Source of the DNA: PMP191F sp047602185
GTDB lineage: Bacteria > Bacteroidota > Bacteroidia > Chitinophagales > Chitinophagaceae
Reading direction: 5' to 3'
Length of the DNA stretch: 64,000 bases
Assembly: GCA_047602185.1 (NCBI GenBank)
Contig: JASGHY010000001.1
Coordinates: 6,696,001 to 6,760,000 of the forward strand
How positions within the stretch are numbered: the stretch's first letter is position 1; each line of letters opens with the position of its first letter. The notes under the pieces are model-generated. The model was not told the DNA's origin, did no database searches, and saw only the letters and a list, made by a program, of their open reading frames with translations. Both the position numbers and the translations under genes were made by a program. Below are positions 52,732 to 61,942 of the stretch, one piece after another.

Positions 52732-54159
52732 TTAAAAGATAATGAACATCAGCACTGCTATAATTAAAGGCCCTATACCCCCGAGAAGAAGGCCAGCTGC
52801 CCTGAAGTCTGATGCTTTCAGAATACCTGAACTGTACACAATTGCATTGGGGGGAGTAGAAATCGGAAGTATGGTAGCAGTTGAAACAGAAAGAGCGATC
52901 AATGAGCAAACAGCTTCTGTATGCGTAGGCAGTAAGGTGGCTCCTATGGGAATCAAAATGCTTGCTGCAGCTGTGGTACTCATAAAATTTGAAACGATAC
53001 TGCTGACATACGCAAGTACGATAAAAATAACAAGAATAGAGGATGAGTCAAATTTGATGGCATTTACAAAATAATCTGCCAGCCCGGTATTGGTTACTGC
53101 CATACCCAGGGTAAGGCTGCCTGCTACCAGGATCAACGTATCCCAGGGTAGTTTGGGAATATCTTCAGCAGTTATAATACCCGTTACTGTAAAGCAAATG
53201 ATTGGAACAAAAGATACCACTGCCAGTGGGATGTTGATGTAGCTCGAAATGACCCAGAGTATTATCGTTAGTAAAGTAGTTATAATTGCTACAGTTCGCT
53301 TTAATATGATTTCTCTATCCAGCGATGCGGTATTCTCTTCTCCCAACAGTTCATCAATGTTAACACGCCTAAGATTTGAACGATAGGTGTATTTTAAGAA
53401 GATCCATAAGAAATAAACCAGTCCCACACACAAGGGTAACCCAAAGTATAGCCACTCTGTAAATCCCATTTTTAGCCCTTTGGATGCTATAACGCCTGCT
53501 GCAATAAGGTTAGCTGGTGTGGAAATGATGGTGCCCATACCACCTACGGCTGCAGTAACAGCAACGCCCAAAGAAAGACTTTTTGACAAAGGATCATTTT
53601 TGCCCAGTTTTTCCGTAAGCGGTGTTATAGTGATTATCATCAGGGCGGCAGTTGCCGTATTTGATATAAACAAAGAAAGGATAAGTGTAACGAGCATAAC
53701 ACTGAATAATACCTGGTTTGGTTTTTCCCCAAACCGTTTTAGTGTATACCTGGCAAACAATTTATCCAACCCTGTATTGACAGCTCCCTGTGCCAGAAAA
53801 AAGCCACCCATCAGGAGCCACATTGTAGGGCTTGACCAGGTATTAACATATTGCTCCCAGTGACCCTCTGATTTATTATCCGCAATAAAAACAACAGCAA
53901 AGCCCATGATCAGCAAGCTCACGGCGAAGGGTGGTATTGCTTCGGTTACCCATAGCCCGGTGGCCAGGATCAAAAGGAATAAAGCATTTCTTGTTTCAGC
54001 TGGTAAATCGGTAAGGTTCAATAGTATGATAGCAAGTGCCGCAATCAAACAGGTTTTGAAAAGTTTATAGACATTGCGTAGTAAAGGAGACTCTTTTTTC
54101 TTCTCCTGAAATACTGCCCACTTGTTTCTTATTTTCCTGGTAATATTTAGTTGCGACAT
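52732..54159 (-). CDS. DASS/SLC13-family dicarboxylate transporter
   Basis: 475 residues from ATG 54159; an ATG at 54186 would add nine residues. About 12 helices with the duplicated family motifs: FISNTATAALMI-type SNT in the first half and VSNFMSTTAAASILIPIG in the second, plus VTEAIPPFAVSLL and a STPPNAIVYSSGILKASDFR motif near the end. The family imports succinate, fumarate, malate or citrate with Na+, or exchanges them. It faces the peptide locus convergently and could re-import or exchange the acids exported by DcuC. Confidence 0.88.
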   Translation of the reverse strand: MSQLNITRKIRNKWAVFQEKKKESPLLRNVYKLFKTCLIAALAIILLNLTDLPAETRNALFLLILATGLWVTEAIPPFAVSLLIMGFAVVFIADNKSEGHWEQYVNTWSSPTMWLLMGGFFLAQGAVNTGLDKLFARYTLKRFGEKPNQVLFSVMLVTLILSLFISNTATAALMIITITPLTEKLGKNDPLSKSLSLGVAVTAAVGGMGTIISTPANLIAAGVIASKGLKMGFTEWLYFGLPLCVGLVYFLWIFLKYTYRSNLRRVNIDELLGEENTASLDREIILKRTVAIITTLLTIILWVISSYINIPLAVVSFVPIICFTVTGIITAEDIPKLPWDTLILVAGSLTLGMAVTNTGLADYFVNAIKFDSSSILVIFIVLAYVSSIVSNFMSTTAAASILIPIGATLLPTHTEAVCSLIALSVSTATILPISTPPNAIVYSSGILKASDFRAAGLLLGGIGPLIIAVLMFIIF

Positions 54160-54186
54160 TGCATCATTTTTACTTAAGATATTCAA

Positions 54187-54945
54187 ATCGTATTTTGATC
54201 CTGCATCTGCAGATAAGTGAATGGCTTAAACAGAAGAAATGCAAAACATACTGTTTAGTTCAAATATCATTTTATAAAAAAGCTAAGAGAAAATAATGAA
54301 CAGTGCCGGAGAAACTGTTTAATCAGCACCTGTTATGCCTATAGATTCGCATAACAAATCAGTTCTTACACAACCAGAAACTTGTTGTTTCTGCTACTCT
54401 TAAAGATACATTAAAAAGAGTCTATTTAGCTATCATTTTGTATTCCTGACAGAACTTTAAAATTCAAAATTATTGGAAATAAAAGTTCGACCTACGCTTA
54501 AAACGGATGTGTTATTCCTGGCAGCTTCAAATGAAGTATTCCCTGTGTTGTGTTGAAAAAGCTTAGTGTAGGATTGTGTGAAAATGCTTTGTATAAGCTA
54601 TTGCTATGCCTGCTTTGTATGATGTAAACGTAAAAAATATGAATGTAAGAGCTTAATGTTTTCAGAACCTTTTCTGTAAAACGTGATGGTGCCTTAATCC
54701 GTCCGGTACGGTTGTGGTGATGACTGGCCGCTGTATTCTCTCCAATTGAGCTTGCCACAGATAAAAAGGCTCCGGATCTCTTCATTGCATAGGAAAGTAT
54801 TGTAAACGACCCTATGCTAAAGCAGGTGCAGGGTGCAATGTGTTGTTTTGCTGTACGTTATGGAGTCGTTGAACGATTGCCGGATATAACCAGTATGCCA
54901 GAGGTCATTTAAGAATAGAGCAGTAATCCGATACGATGCTGAAAC
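54187..54945. other. Intergenic region upstream of paralogue 3
   Basis: About 760 bp with no convincing coding frame; a 95-residue minus-strand frame at 54498-54785 has no coding character. The 3' edge carries the boxed promoter at 54946. Apart from short AT-rich hairpins nothing distinctive is seen. Confidence 0.55.
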
Positions 54946-54997
54946 AAAAATCATTTTTTTTAACGATTGTCCCGGCTATTGTATCCGGCTACTTTTA
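54946..54997 (+). promoter_or_regulatory. Promoter of paralogue 3 with the shared inverted-repeat box
   Basis: AAAAATCAT, TTTTTTTA, ACGATTG at 54946-54969. After exactly 20 bases comes TACTTTTA (54990-54997), identical to the -7 box of the Hcp-like operon. ATG at 55015. Confidence 0.7.
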
Positions 54998-55014
54998 CCC
55001 TATACATTATTCAA

Positions 55015-56073
55015 ATGAAAAAGATAATCCTTCTCGCAATGAATATTATTCTTGCCGCATCTGGTTTTGCCCAAACACATACCTTCGATATTGTTACTTA
55101 TACGCCGCCAAAGGACTGGACAGAAAAACAAGGTGAGGGCAATATTTCTTATTCAAGAATTGACGGTGGAAGCTGGGCACAGATAGCCATTTACCAGCAC
55201 CGCAGTAGCGAAGGCAATATACAGGCTGATTTTGATAAGGACTGGAGCGAGCTTGTAGCCGCAGGTAAAACAATTTCAGCCCCCGAAAAAACTGAACCCA
55301 AAACTGCAGAAGGTTTTACTGTAATGAGCGGCAGCGGCGTGTGGCAATACAATGGCACCAATGTAGCAAGTGTACTTACTGTGTATAGCAACCAGAAAAT
55401 TTGTATAGCGCTGTTGTGCAATTCTACGGCAATGCCTTACCTGAAAGAGTATCAGAAACTCATTGGTTCGCTGGATATAAATGTTCCCAACGACGCTGAA
55501 ACTCCCGGAGCCGGAAACAATACATCTGCCCCATCAAGTAGTACAACTACGGCTGGTGTAAACAATACTTCTATTGTTGGGTTATGGATAGATTATATTC
55601 TCGAAACAACCGGATATAGCATCAATGGTATGCCCCAATATACTGCCGGGTACATGAGAAAAGAATATTCCTTTAATGCCGATGGCACTTACATATTCCG
55701 TAATAAGCAATGGCTTACAAAGACAAAAGATATCCTGTTCATTTATGAATCCGGCACTTATGAAGTAGAGGGTAATAAGCTGATCATTTCCCCAAAAGCC
55801 GGTAAAAGCGGATTTTGGGGAAAGACAAGAAGCACTATAGAGTGGGGCAAACTGGTAAAGACTGCTGATTATAAGTTGGAAAAAACTACTTACACTTTTG
55901 AAATAAAGTATTTTTCAGGGTCAGATAGCTACAGGCTTGAACTTAATTCGGGTAAACCTACCCAAAGAGATGGTGGACAATTTAACAGCGCCAATGAGCC
56001 TTATAACTTTCTTTATAATCTTCGAAAACTGGAATCACTGATTGATTATCCACCCGGATGGGAAAACCAGTAA
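55015..56073 (+). CDS. Exported two-domain protein, paralogue 3
   Basis: 353 residues from ATG 55015 (MKKIILLAMNIILAASGFAQ signal); an ATG at 54967 lies inside the promoter box and is rejected. The N-terminal domain (FDIVTYTPPKDWTEKQGEG, DFDKDWSELVAAGK) and C-terminal lipocalin-like domain (YSFNADGTYIFRNKQW, GTYEVEGNKLIISP, YTFEIKYFSGSDSYRL, PTQRDG end) align with paralogue 2. It stands alone, 10.5 kb from the main cluster, yet keeps the same promoter box. No known family was recognised. Confidence 0.78.
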   Translation: MKKIILLAMNIILAASGFAQTHTFDIVTYTPPKDWTEKQGEGNISYSRIDGGSWAQIAIYQHRSSEGNIQADFDKDWSELVAAGKTISAPEKTEPKTAEGFTVMSGSGVWQYNGTNVASVLTVYSNQKICIALLCNSTAMPYLKEYQKLIGSLDINVPNDAETPGAGNNTSAPSSSTTTAGVNNTSIVGLWIDYILETTGYSINGMPQYTAGYMRKEYSFNADGTYIFRNKQWLTKTKDILFIYESGTYEVEGNKLIISPKAGKSGFWGKTRSTIEWGKLVKTADYKLEKTTYTFEIKYFSGSDSYRLELNSGKPTQRDGGQFNSANEPYNFLYNLRKLESLIDYPPGWENQ

Positions 56074-56138
56074 TGGTTATATTGATATGGTAACTGGTGT
56101 TTTTCCACTGGTGCAATAAGCATAACATGAATGGAATG

Positions 56139-56160
56139 CCGGCCATAAGCAGGCCGGATC
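56139..56160 (+). terminator. Possible terminator after paralogue 3
   Basis: CCGGCC (56139-56144) and GGCCGG (56152-56157) form a 6-bp GC stem, followed only by ATCTTCT rather than a clean T run. Confidence 0.4.
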
Positions 56161-56291
56161 TTCTACGGGTCCGGAATATTTCTCAACATGGTGTATCTGC
56201 TATCAGTCTATTGGTTTTGTAGAGAAACAAACACTATAATATTGCCGCTACTATTAAATTTTGTTTCTTTGTTTACCGAATAGCACTCGTT

Positions 56292-56894
56292 TTGATAGCC
56301 GGCCCTCCAGATAATGAACGTCAACTGCTCACCCAACTCTCATCCGGAGATATGGAAGCTTTTGCCCTTTTGTACCGGTATTACCAGCCCCGGCTACAAC
56401 AACGCCTGCTTCCCTTTTGCCCTGCCAGCGATATTGAAAACATTATCCAGGAAGTGTTTCTCAGGGTTTGGATCAAAAGAGGCATTTTGTTACAGGTAAG
56501 CTCTTTTGAAGGACTACTGGTAAAAATAGCACGCAACCTGGTAGTGGATATGAAACGCAAAACAACAGCTTCCGACAGAAGAGAAGGTATGGTAGCTGCC
56601 CGCACAACAACGGTGACCAATCACCAACCCCTGGAATACAAAGAATTTTATGCTGCAGCCCTGAAGGTCATAGATCGGCTTCCTGCCCGGCAAAAGCAGC
56701 TTTATACACTAAGAGTAATAGAAGATCATTCCCTGGATGAGATCGTTACCATTACCGGTCTTTCCAGGGCTGTAGTGGTGAAACAATTGTACCTCGCATC
56801 CAGAACGGTCAGATCGGAGGTAAAACAAATGCCTTTGTTCCCTTTGCTTTTACTGGCTGGGGGCAACTATCTGCTCCTGCGTTCCTCTTTTTGA
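56292..56894 (+). CDS. ECF-type RNA polymerase sigma factor
   Basis: 200 residues. No ATG is available upstream of the conserved domain, so a TTG at 56292 is the likely start (IAGPPDNERQLLTQL). Region 2 is seen in GDMEAFALLYRYYQPRL, ASDIENIIQEVFLRVW (2.1-2.2) and LVKIARNLVVD; region 4 in RLPARQKQLYTLRVIEDHSLDEIVTITGLSRAVVVKQLYLA. This is the usual Bacteroidota FecI-like type that pairs with a FecR anti-sigma factor and activates the downstream SusC/D. The FecR gene follows after 67 bp. A hydrophobic C-terminal stretch (PLFPLLLLAGGNYLLL) is unusual and could be a membrane tail. Confidence 0.9.
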   Translation: MIAGPPDNERQLLTQLSSGDMEAFALLYRYYQPRLQQRLLPFCPASDIENIIQEVFLRVWIKRGILLQVSSFEGLLVKIARNLVVDMKRKTTASDRREGMVAARTTTVTNHQPLEYKEFYAAALKVIDRLPARQKQLYTLRVIEDHSLDEIVTITGLSRAVVVKQLYLASRTVRSEVKQMPLFPLLLLAGGNYLLLRSSF

Positions 56895-56961
56895 AAAAAA
56901 AGTTCCAAAAACGTCCACATTTTCTTTTTGGCTACGGCTATAGTATATACAAGCTGCAGCT

Positions 56962-58137
56962 ATGCAATACCACCAGTTGTTACAGAAAATGGCCACCAAT
57001 ACAATTTCCGAAACGGAAAAAGAGGAATTGTATGCCTGGCTCAGCGGGCTTTCTGCAGAAGAGTATGCTAGTGTGTTTGATGAATATCAGCAACTGGTTA
57101 CGGCAGATGCATTACCGCCTTTTCAGCCGGAATGGCTGGAGCGTGCGCAGCAACGCATTTACCAGGAAGAAGCGGAAATTGAGCCTTACCAGCGTAGCGC
57201 GCGTTTGCGCACCCTTATTGTTCGTTTTGCAGCCGCTGCCCTGGTGGTGATAGCTGCTGTTTTTTGGTGGCTTTATCACACTGGTACCCTATCAAACTCA
57301 ACCCCGCCGGCACAACCAACAGCGTTGATATTGCCTGGAAGCAATGGTGCTATCCTTACTTTATCCAATGGTCGTCGCATTGTACTGGACAGCCTGGGTA
57401 ATGGCAATGTAGCTGCGGAACAAGGGGCCCGGATCACATTGCAGAACAATAGTCTTAATTATACTATAGCAGCCGACACTGCCAATGCTACTGCTTTTAA
57501 TACTGTCACCACTCCCAAAGGCAGGCAGTTCCAGCTGGTACTGGCAGACGGATCGCGCGTATGGTTGAATGCCGCCAGCACCATTCGCTTCCCGGCAGTA
57601 TTTACCGGGAATGAAAGAAGGATTCGGCTTTCTGGTGAAGCGTACCTGGAAGTGGCGCACATGAAAGACAAACCCTTTTTTGTTGAGACAGATGAAAGAG
57701 CAGAGATACAAGTAATGGGCACCAGCTTTAATGTGCAGGCATATACAGGTGACGAAACGCTGGCCATTACCCTGATACACGGTAAGGTGAAAGTGAAGGG
57801 GTCCGCGTTGTATGCCAACAAAACAGTAGAACTACAACCTGGTCAGCAGGCAATACAATTGCACGGTGCGCTGCAGGTACAATTGGCAGATACAGAGCAG
57901 GCACTGGCCTGGAAAAATGGTTTATTCAATTTTGAAAATGCCGGTGTGAAAGAAACAATGCAACAACTGGAACGCTGGTATAATGTAGAAGTGGTATATC
58001 CTAAAGGTATCCCGGATGTCCATTTTATGGGATATATGCGCAGGGATCTGTCGTTACAGGAAGTGCTGAAAGGATTGCAGGGGGCGGATCTGCATGTAAC
58101 AATAGAAGAAGGGCGTAAACTGATAGTGCAGCCCTGA
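56962..58137 (+). CDS. FecR-family anti-sigma factor
   Basis: 391 residues. N-terminal cytoplasmic ~85 residues (anti-sigma region), one transmembrane helix at about 90-110 (LIVRFAAAALVVIAAVFWW), then the periplasmic FecR domain: FNTVTTPKGRQFQLVLADGS, VWLNAASTIRFP, RRIRLSGEAYLEVAH and QVMGTSFNVQAY, followed by a C-terminal DUF4974-type domain (NFENAGVKETMQQLERWYNVEV). It holds the sigma factor until the downstream SusC signals ligand binding. Its STN partner domain is at the N terminus of the next gene. Confidence 0.92.
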   Translation: MQYHQLLQKMATNTISETEKEELYAWLSGLSAEEYASVFDEYQQLVTADALPPFQPEWLERAQQRIYQEEAEIEPYQRSARLRTLIVRFAAAALVVIAAVFWWLYHTGTLSNSTPPAQPTALILPGSNGAILTLSNGRRIVLDSLGNGNVAAEQGARITLQNNSLNYTIAADTANATAFNTVTTPKGRQFQLVLADGSRVWLNAASTIRFPAVFTGNERRIRLSGEAYLEVAHMKDKPFFVETDERAEIQVMGTSFNVQAYTGDETLAITLIHGKVKVKGSALYANKTVELQPGQQAIQLHGALQVQLADTEQALAWKNGLFNFENAGVKETMQQLERWYNVEVVYPKGIPDVHFMGYMRRDLSLQEVLKGLQGADLHVTIEEGRKLIVQP

Positions 58138-58266
58138 TCAATTTATAAGGCTCTGTAATACCGGCAACAGAAACCGGAAGTGCTGGTACCACTTCCGGCA
58201 GATGTAAGGCTTTACTGAAAGATTGTCTTAGTCAACAAGTTTTCAAGAACCAAACAACTGCAATGT

Positions 58267-61200
58267 ATGCAAAAAACTGCGAATTGCAGCTGTAAGGCCA
58301 CTCCTGTGCCCAACAGGAGGCGCTTTCGGCTGCCCCCTCCAATGACGCTGATTATGAGATTAATGACCGTTTTTTTACTCACCCTGTGCCTGCACGTATC
58401 GGCCAATACCTTTTCACAGAACATTACCCTAACGGGTAAAAATCTTTCGTTGAAAAGCATATTCGACAGTATTAAAAAACAGTCGGGATACGTGGTTTTT
58501 GGCAATCGTGATCTGTTACAGTCTACACACTCCGTATCGGTATCAGTACAGAATATGCCACTGGAATCATTCCTGTTGCTGATACTGAAAGACCAACCCC
58601 TGCAATACAATATTTCAGGAAAGACCATACTGCTGTCGCGCAAAACAACTGCTGTACAAACAGTAGCAACACCAGGTAAAGAAGATGTATCACTAACCGG
58701 CGATGTGAAAGGAAGGATCACCGACAGTACCGGCGCCGGCTTACCGGGTTTATCCATAACAATAAAAGGCTCCGGTCTTACAACTGTTACCGGAGAAGAT
58801 GGTTCTTTCACGCTGAAAAATCTGCCAGCCAATGCTGTTATTGTTGTAACGGGCGTGAATATACAAGCTATGGAAGTTGCTGTTAATGGCAGGCAATATC
58901 TTTCGTTAACAGCTGTGATCAAAGAAAATAAATTACAGGTAGTAGAGATTGTTAGTACCGGATACCAGGTATTGCCGCGTGAAAGAAGTACGGGTGCCTT
59001 TGGTAAACCAGACATGAACCTGGTACGTAATCGCTCTACAGGCATGAACATATTACAACGACTGGATGGCCTGGTACCGGGATTGGTCATCAATAACTCG
59101 CCTTCGGCTTCAGCCAATCCTGTACTGGTCAGGGGGCTTACCTCACTGAATGGCAACAGGAACCCGCTCTTTGTGGTAGATGGTGTGCCGCTGGAAGATC
59201 TTTCCACGATCAACCCACAGGATGTGGCAGACATTACCGTACTAAAAGATGCAGCAGCTGCTTCTATATGGGGTTCGCGCGCTTCTAATGGCGTAATAGT
59301 AATACAGACCAAACGTGGCAATACAGATGAAAAACTAAGTGTGGAATATGATGGGTTTTACAGCTTCCAGGGACGCGGCAACCTGGACTATATGCCGGTG
59401 CTGAACAGCAGGCAGTTTATCCAGGGCGCTAAAGACATATTCGATCCGGCTACCAATCCCTGGGCAACCGTATCATCTTTCACCGGTATTTACACTGGTT
59501 CCAAAGGTGTACCTCCACACGAGTTGATACTGTACAATAAATTCAGGGGACTTATCTCTGCGCAACAGGCTGAAGCCAGTCTCGACAGCCTGGCCTCTAT
59601 CAACAACAGGCAACAGATCCGTGATATCTGGTACCGGCCGGCTTCGTTGATGAATCATTCCGTATCTGTGAGAGGCGGCAGTAAAACATATGCATTTTAT
59701 GGATCAGCAGCTTATACCCGTACGGTAAGCAATCAGCCCGGCGAAGGCAATGATATGTTTAAGCTCAACGTACGCCAGGATATTAAACTGGGTAAGGCAT
59801 CAGGCATTTTCCTGGTAACAGATCTTACTAACCAGCTACGTACAGCCAAAAGAAATCTTACTATCAACAACCGTTTTTATCCTTACCAGTTGTTTACAGA
59901 TCAGTCCGGGAAAAGTATTGATATGCCCTATATGCAATACCTGTCAGACAGTACACGCCAGGTATATACTGGCAAAAGTGGTATAGATCTTAATTACAAC
60001 CCGGTTGATGAATTTAATTACGGGTATACCAAATCAGATGCTTTGCTGGCAAGAATTACAGGCGGCATCAACCTGTCGCTGGCCAAAGGGCTGAAGTTTG
60101 AAGGTACCTATGGTTTATGGAAAGGAGCCTCCTCCCGCACGACCTATGACGATACCAAAGCCTACGGCGTAAGGGCTGAAGTAGTACAGTACACCGTGCC
60201 TGCTACAACAACAGGAGGATTGCCTACTTATTATCTGCCCGCAAAAGGAGGAAGATACAGTGTTGCAGATACCTCTACCCGCAACTGGACAGTAAGGAAT
60301 CAGCTGACTTACAATAATTCCTGGAACAACCAGAAGCACCAGTTGTCTTTGCTTGCAGGACAGGAAGCACAGGAACTATTGATCACATCCCGTTTCTCGC
60401 AGGTATGGGGTTATAATGAATTACTGAAGACCTACCAGAATGTGAATTTTGCAAAACTGATCGATACCGGTGTGGTAAACGCTGTAATGCTGAACAATAC
60501 CGGCAAAAGCCAGATGACCAATACCGTTCCGTTCAGAGATACAGAAAGAAGAACGCGTTTTACATCTTATTATGCCAATGCAGCCTATACATTCCTGCGC
60601 AAATACACCTTAAGCGGCAGCTGGCGTATTGATGAGTCCAATCTTTTTGGCAAAGACAAATCTGCACAAAACAGACCGATATGGAGTGCCGGTGGTAAAT
60701 GGCTGCTCAGTGAAGAAAACTTTATGCACACCATCGGCTGGATCAACCGGCTGGCATTGCGTGCCACATATGGTATTACAGGTAACAGCCCCAATCCCGG
60801 CAGTGCAGCATCTTATGATATCCTGACACCCAATAGCCAGATAACGGGTACAGAAGGCACAGGGTTGGCTATATCCACTCCGGCCAACAGGGCCCTGACA
60901 TGGGAGCGCACGCGCACCATCAACCTGGGTATAGACCTTTCCGTACTCGATAACAGGATCAATGCAAGTATTGATCTGTATCACAAAAAAACGGAAGACC
61001 TCATTGGCAGGGTCAACACCAATGTGTTCTCCGGCTATGCACAGATCACAGGCAATCTTGGTGATATGATCAACAAAGGCGTAGAGCTTTCCCTGAACAC
61101 CCGCAACATAGTAAGTACAGACTGGGATTGGAGCACACTGCTTACACTTTCTTACAACAGGAACAAGATCACTAAGCTAAATCTTGCTACTCCTATTACT

Positions 61201-61932
61201 ACTGCTGCCGGTAAAGTAGATGCCAATTACCTGGCAGGTTATGCAGCCTACGCATTATTTGCATACCGTTATGGTGGTCTTGATAAAGATGGCAACCCCC
61301 TGGTTCAATTGAATGATAAAAGCGTTACCAAAGCCAAAAACGCTGCCAGTATCAATGATATACCGTACATGGGTACAGCCCAGCCTGTATGGAATGGTGG
61401 CTTAAGCAACAGTATACGTTATAAAAACTTTACACTGGATGTCAATCTCGTTTACAGCTTTGGACATAAAATGCGTCGTGATGTTAACAGCCTTTATACA
61501 GGCAGGGGGCTGGTACATACTGCCGGCAGCTTTACCAGCGGCAACGTCAATGCAGAATTTGCCAACAGGTGGAAACAGGCAGGTGATGAAGCATTCACCA
61601 ATATACCAGTATGGGTGCCTACAGCAGCTTTGGCAGCACAACGTGATGTAACTTATTACACTGCAGGTGATGTGAATGTGCTGAATGCTGCTTACATCAA
61701 AATGCGTGACGTTACTCTTGGCTGGCAGATCCCTGCCTCGCTGTTGCAAAGGGTAAAAACCAAAGGTATTAGTCTGCGCATGCAGCTAAACAATGTGATG
61801 TTATGGAAAGCTAATCACTATGGTATTGATCCTGAGTTTCACAATGGTATCGGCAATACTACAGAAGGTGGTGTAAGGTCCATTCCTTTTAACCAGCGCA
61901 GTTTTACCATCGGTGCTCATGTGTCCATTTAA
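58267..61932 (+). CDS. SusC/RagA-type TonB-linked outer-membrane transporter with STN signalling domain
   Basis: 1221 residues. Domains in order: a signal region (long N terminus ending VSANTFSQ; ATGs at 58342 and 58354 would shorten it), an STN domain (LTGKNLSLKSIFDSIKKQ) that contacts the FecR protein, a carboxypeptidase-regulatory-like domain (GRITDSTGAGLPGLSITIKGSG), the VEIVSTGYQVLPRERSTGAF linker, the plug (NPVLVRGLTSLNGNRNPLFVVDG, then DVADITVLKDAAAASIWGSRASNG), and a long beta barrel ending NQRSFTIGAHVSI. The STGYQ-type SusC subgroup often sits with sigma/FecR and thioredoxin genes, as here. Cargo unknown; no carbohydrate enzymes are in view. Confidence 0.94.
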   Translation: MQKTANCSCKATPVPNRRRFRLPPPMTLIMRLMTVFLLTLCLHVSANTFSQNITLTGKNLSLKSIFDSIKKQSGYVVFGNRDLLQSTHSVSVSVQNMPLESFLLLILKDQPLQYNISGKTILLSRKTTAVQTVATPGKEDVSLTGDVKGRITDSTGAGLPGLSITIKGSGLTTVTGEDGSFTLKNLPANAVIVVTGVNIQAMEVAVNGRQYLSLTAVIKENKLQVVEIVSTGYQVLPRERSTGAFGKPDMNLVRNRSTGMNILQRLDGLVPGLVINNSPSASANPVLVRGLTSLNGNRNPLFVVDGVPLEDLSTINPQDVADITVLKDAAAASIWGSRASNGVIVIQTKRGNTDEKLSVEYDGFYSFQGRGNLDYMPVLNSRQFIQGAKDIFDPATNPWATVSSFTGIYTGSKGVPPHELILYNKFRGLISAQQAEASLDSLASINNRQQIRDIWYRPASLMNHSVSVRGGSKTYAFYGSAAYTRTVSNQPGEGNDMFKLNVRQDIKLGKASGIFLVTDLTNQLRTAKRNLTINNRFYPYQLFTDQSGKSIDMPYMQYLSDSTRQVYTGKSGIDLNYNPVDEFNYGYTKSDALLARITGGINLSLAKGLKFEGTYGLWKGASSRTTYDDTKAYGVRAEVVQYTVPATTTGGLPTYYLPAKGGRYSVADTSTRNWTVRNQLTYNNSWNNQKHQLSLLAGQEAQELLITSRFSQVWGYNELLKTYQNVNFAKLIDTGVVNAVMLNNTGKSQMTNTVPFRDTERRTRFTSYYANAAYTFLRKYTLSGSWRIDESNLFGKDKSAQNRPIWSAGGKWLLSEENFMHTIGWINRLALRATYGITGNSPNPGSAASYDILTPNSQITGTEGTGLAISTPANRALTWERTRTINLGIDLSVLDNRINASIDLYHKKTEDLIGRVNTNVFSGYAQITGNLGDMINKGVELSLNTRNIVSTDWDWSTLLTLSYNRNKITKLNLATPITTAAGKVDANYLAGYAAYALFAYRYGGLDKDGNPLVQLNDKSVTKAKNAASINDIPYMGTAQPVWNGGLSNSIRYKNFTLDVNLVYSFGHKMRRDVNSLYTGRGLVHTAGSFTSGNVNAEFANRWKQAGDEAFTNIPVWVPTAALAAQRDVTYYTAGDVNVLNAAYIKMRDVTLGWQIPASLLQRVKTKGISLRMQLNNVMLWKANHYGIDPEFHNGIGNTTEGGVRSIPFNQRSFTIGAHVSI

Positions 61933-61942
61933 AACAAAAAGT

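Noticed and set aside
4730..54496. Shared 11-mer CGTAGGTCGAA at 4730-4740 and its reverse complement at 54486-54496
   Set aside because: The similarity does not extend into the flanks; a chance match is likely.
54498..54785. 95-residue minus-strand frame upstream of paralogue 3
   Set aside because: Composition looks random and no neighbour supports it.
58212..59321. 369-codon open frame on the minus strand opposite the SusC gene
   Set aside because: It lies entirely antisense to the STN/plug region of a clear SusC gene, has no family features and runs past the SusC start only into non-coding sequence.
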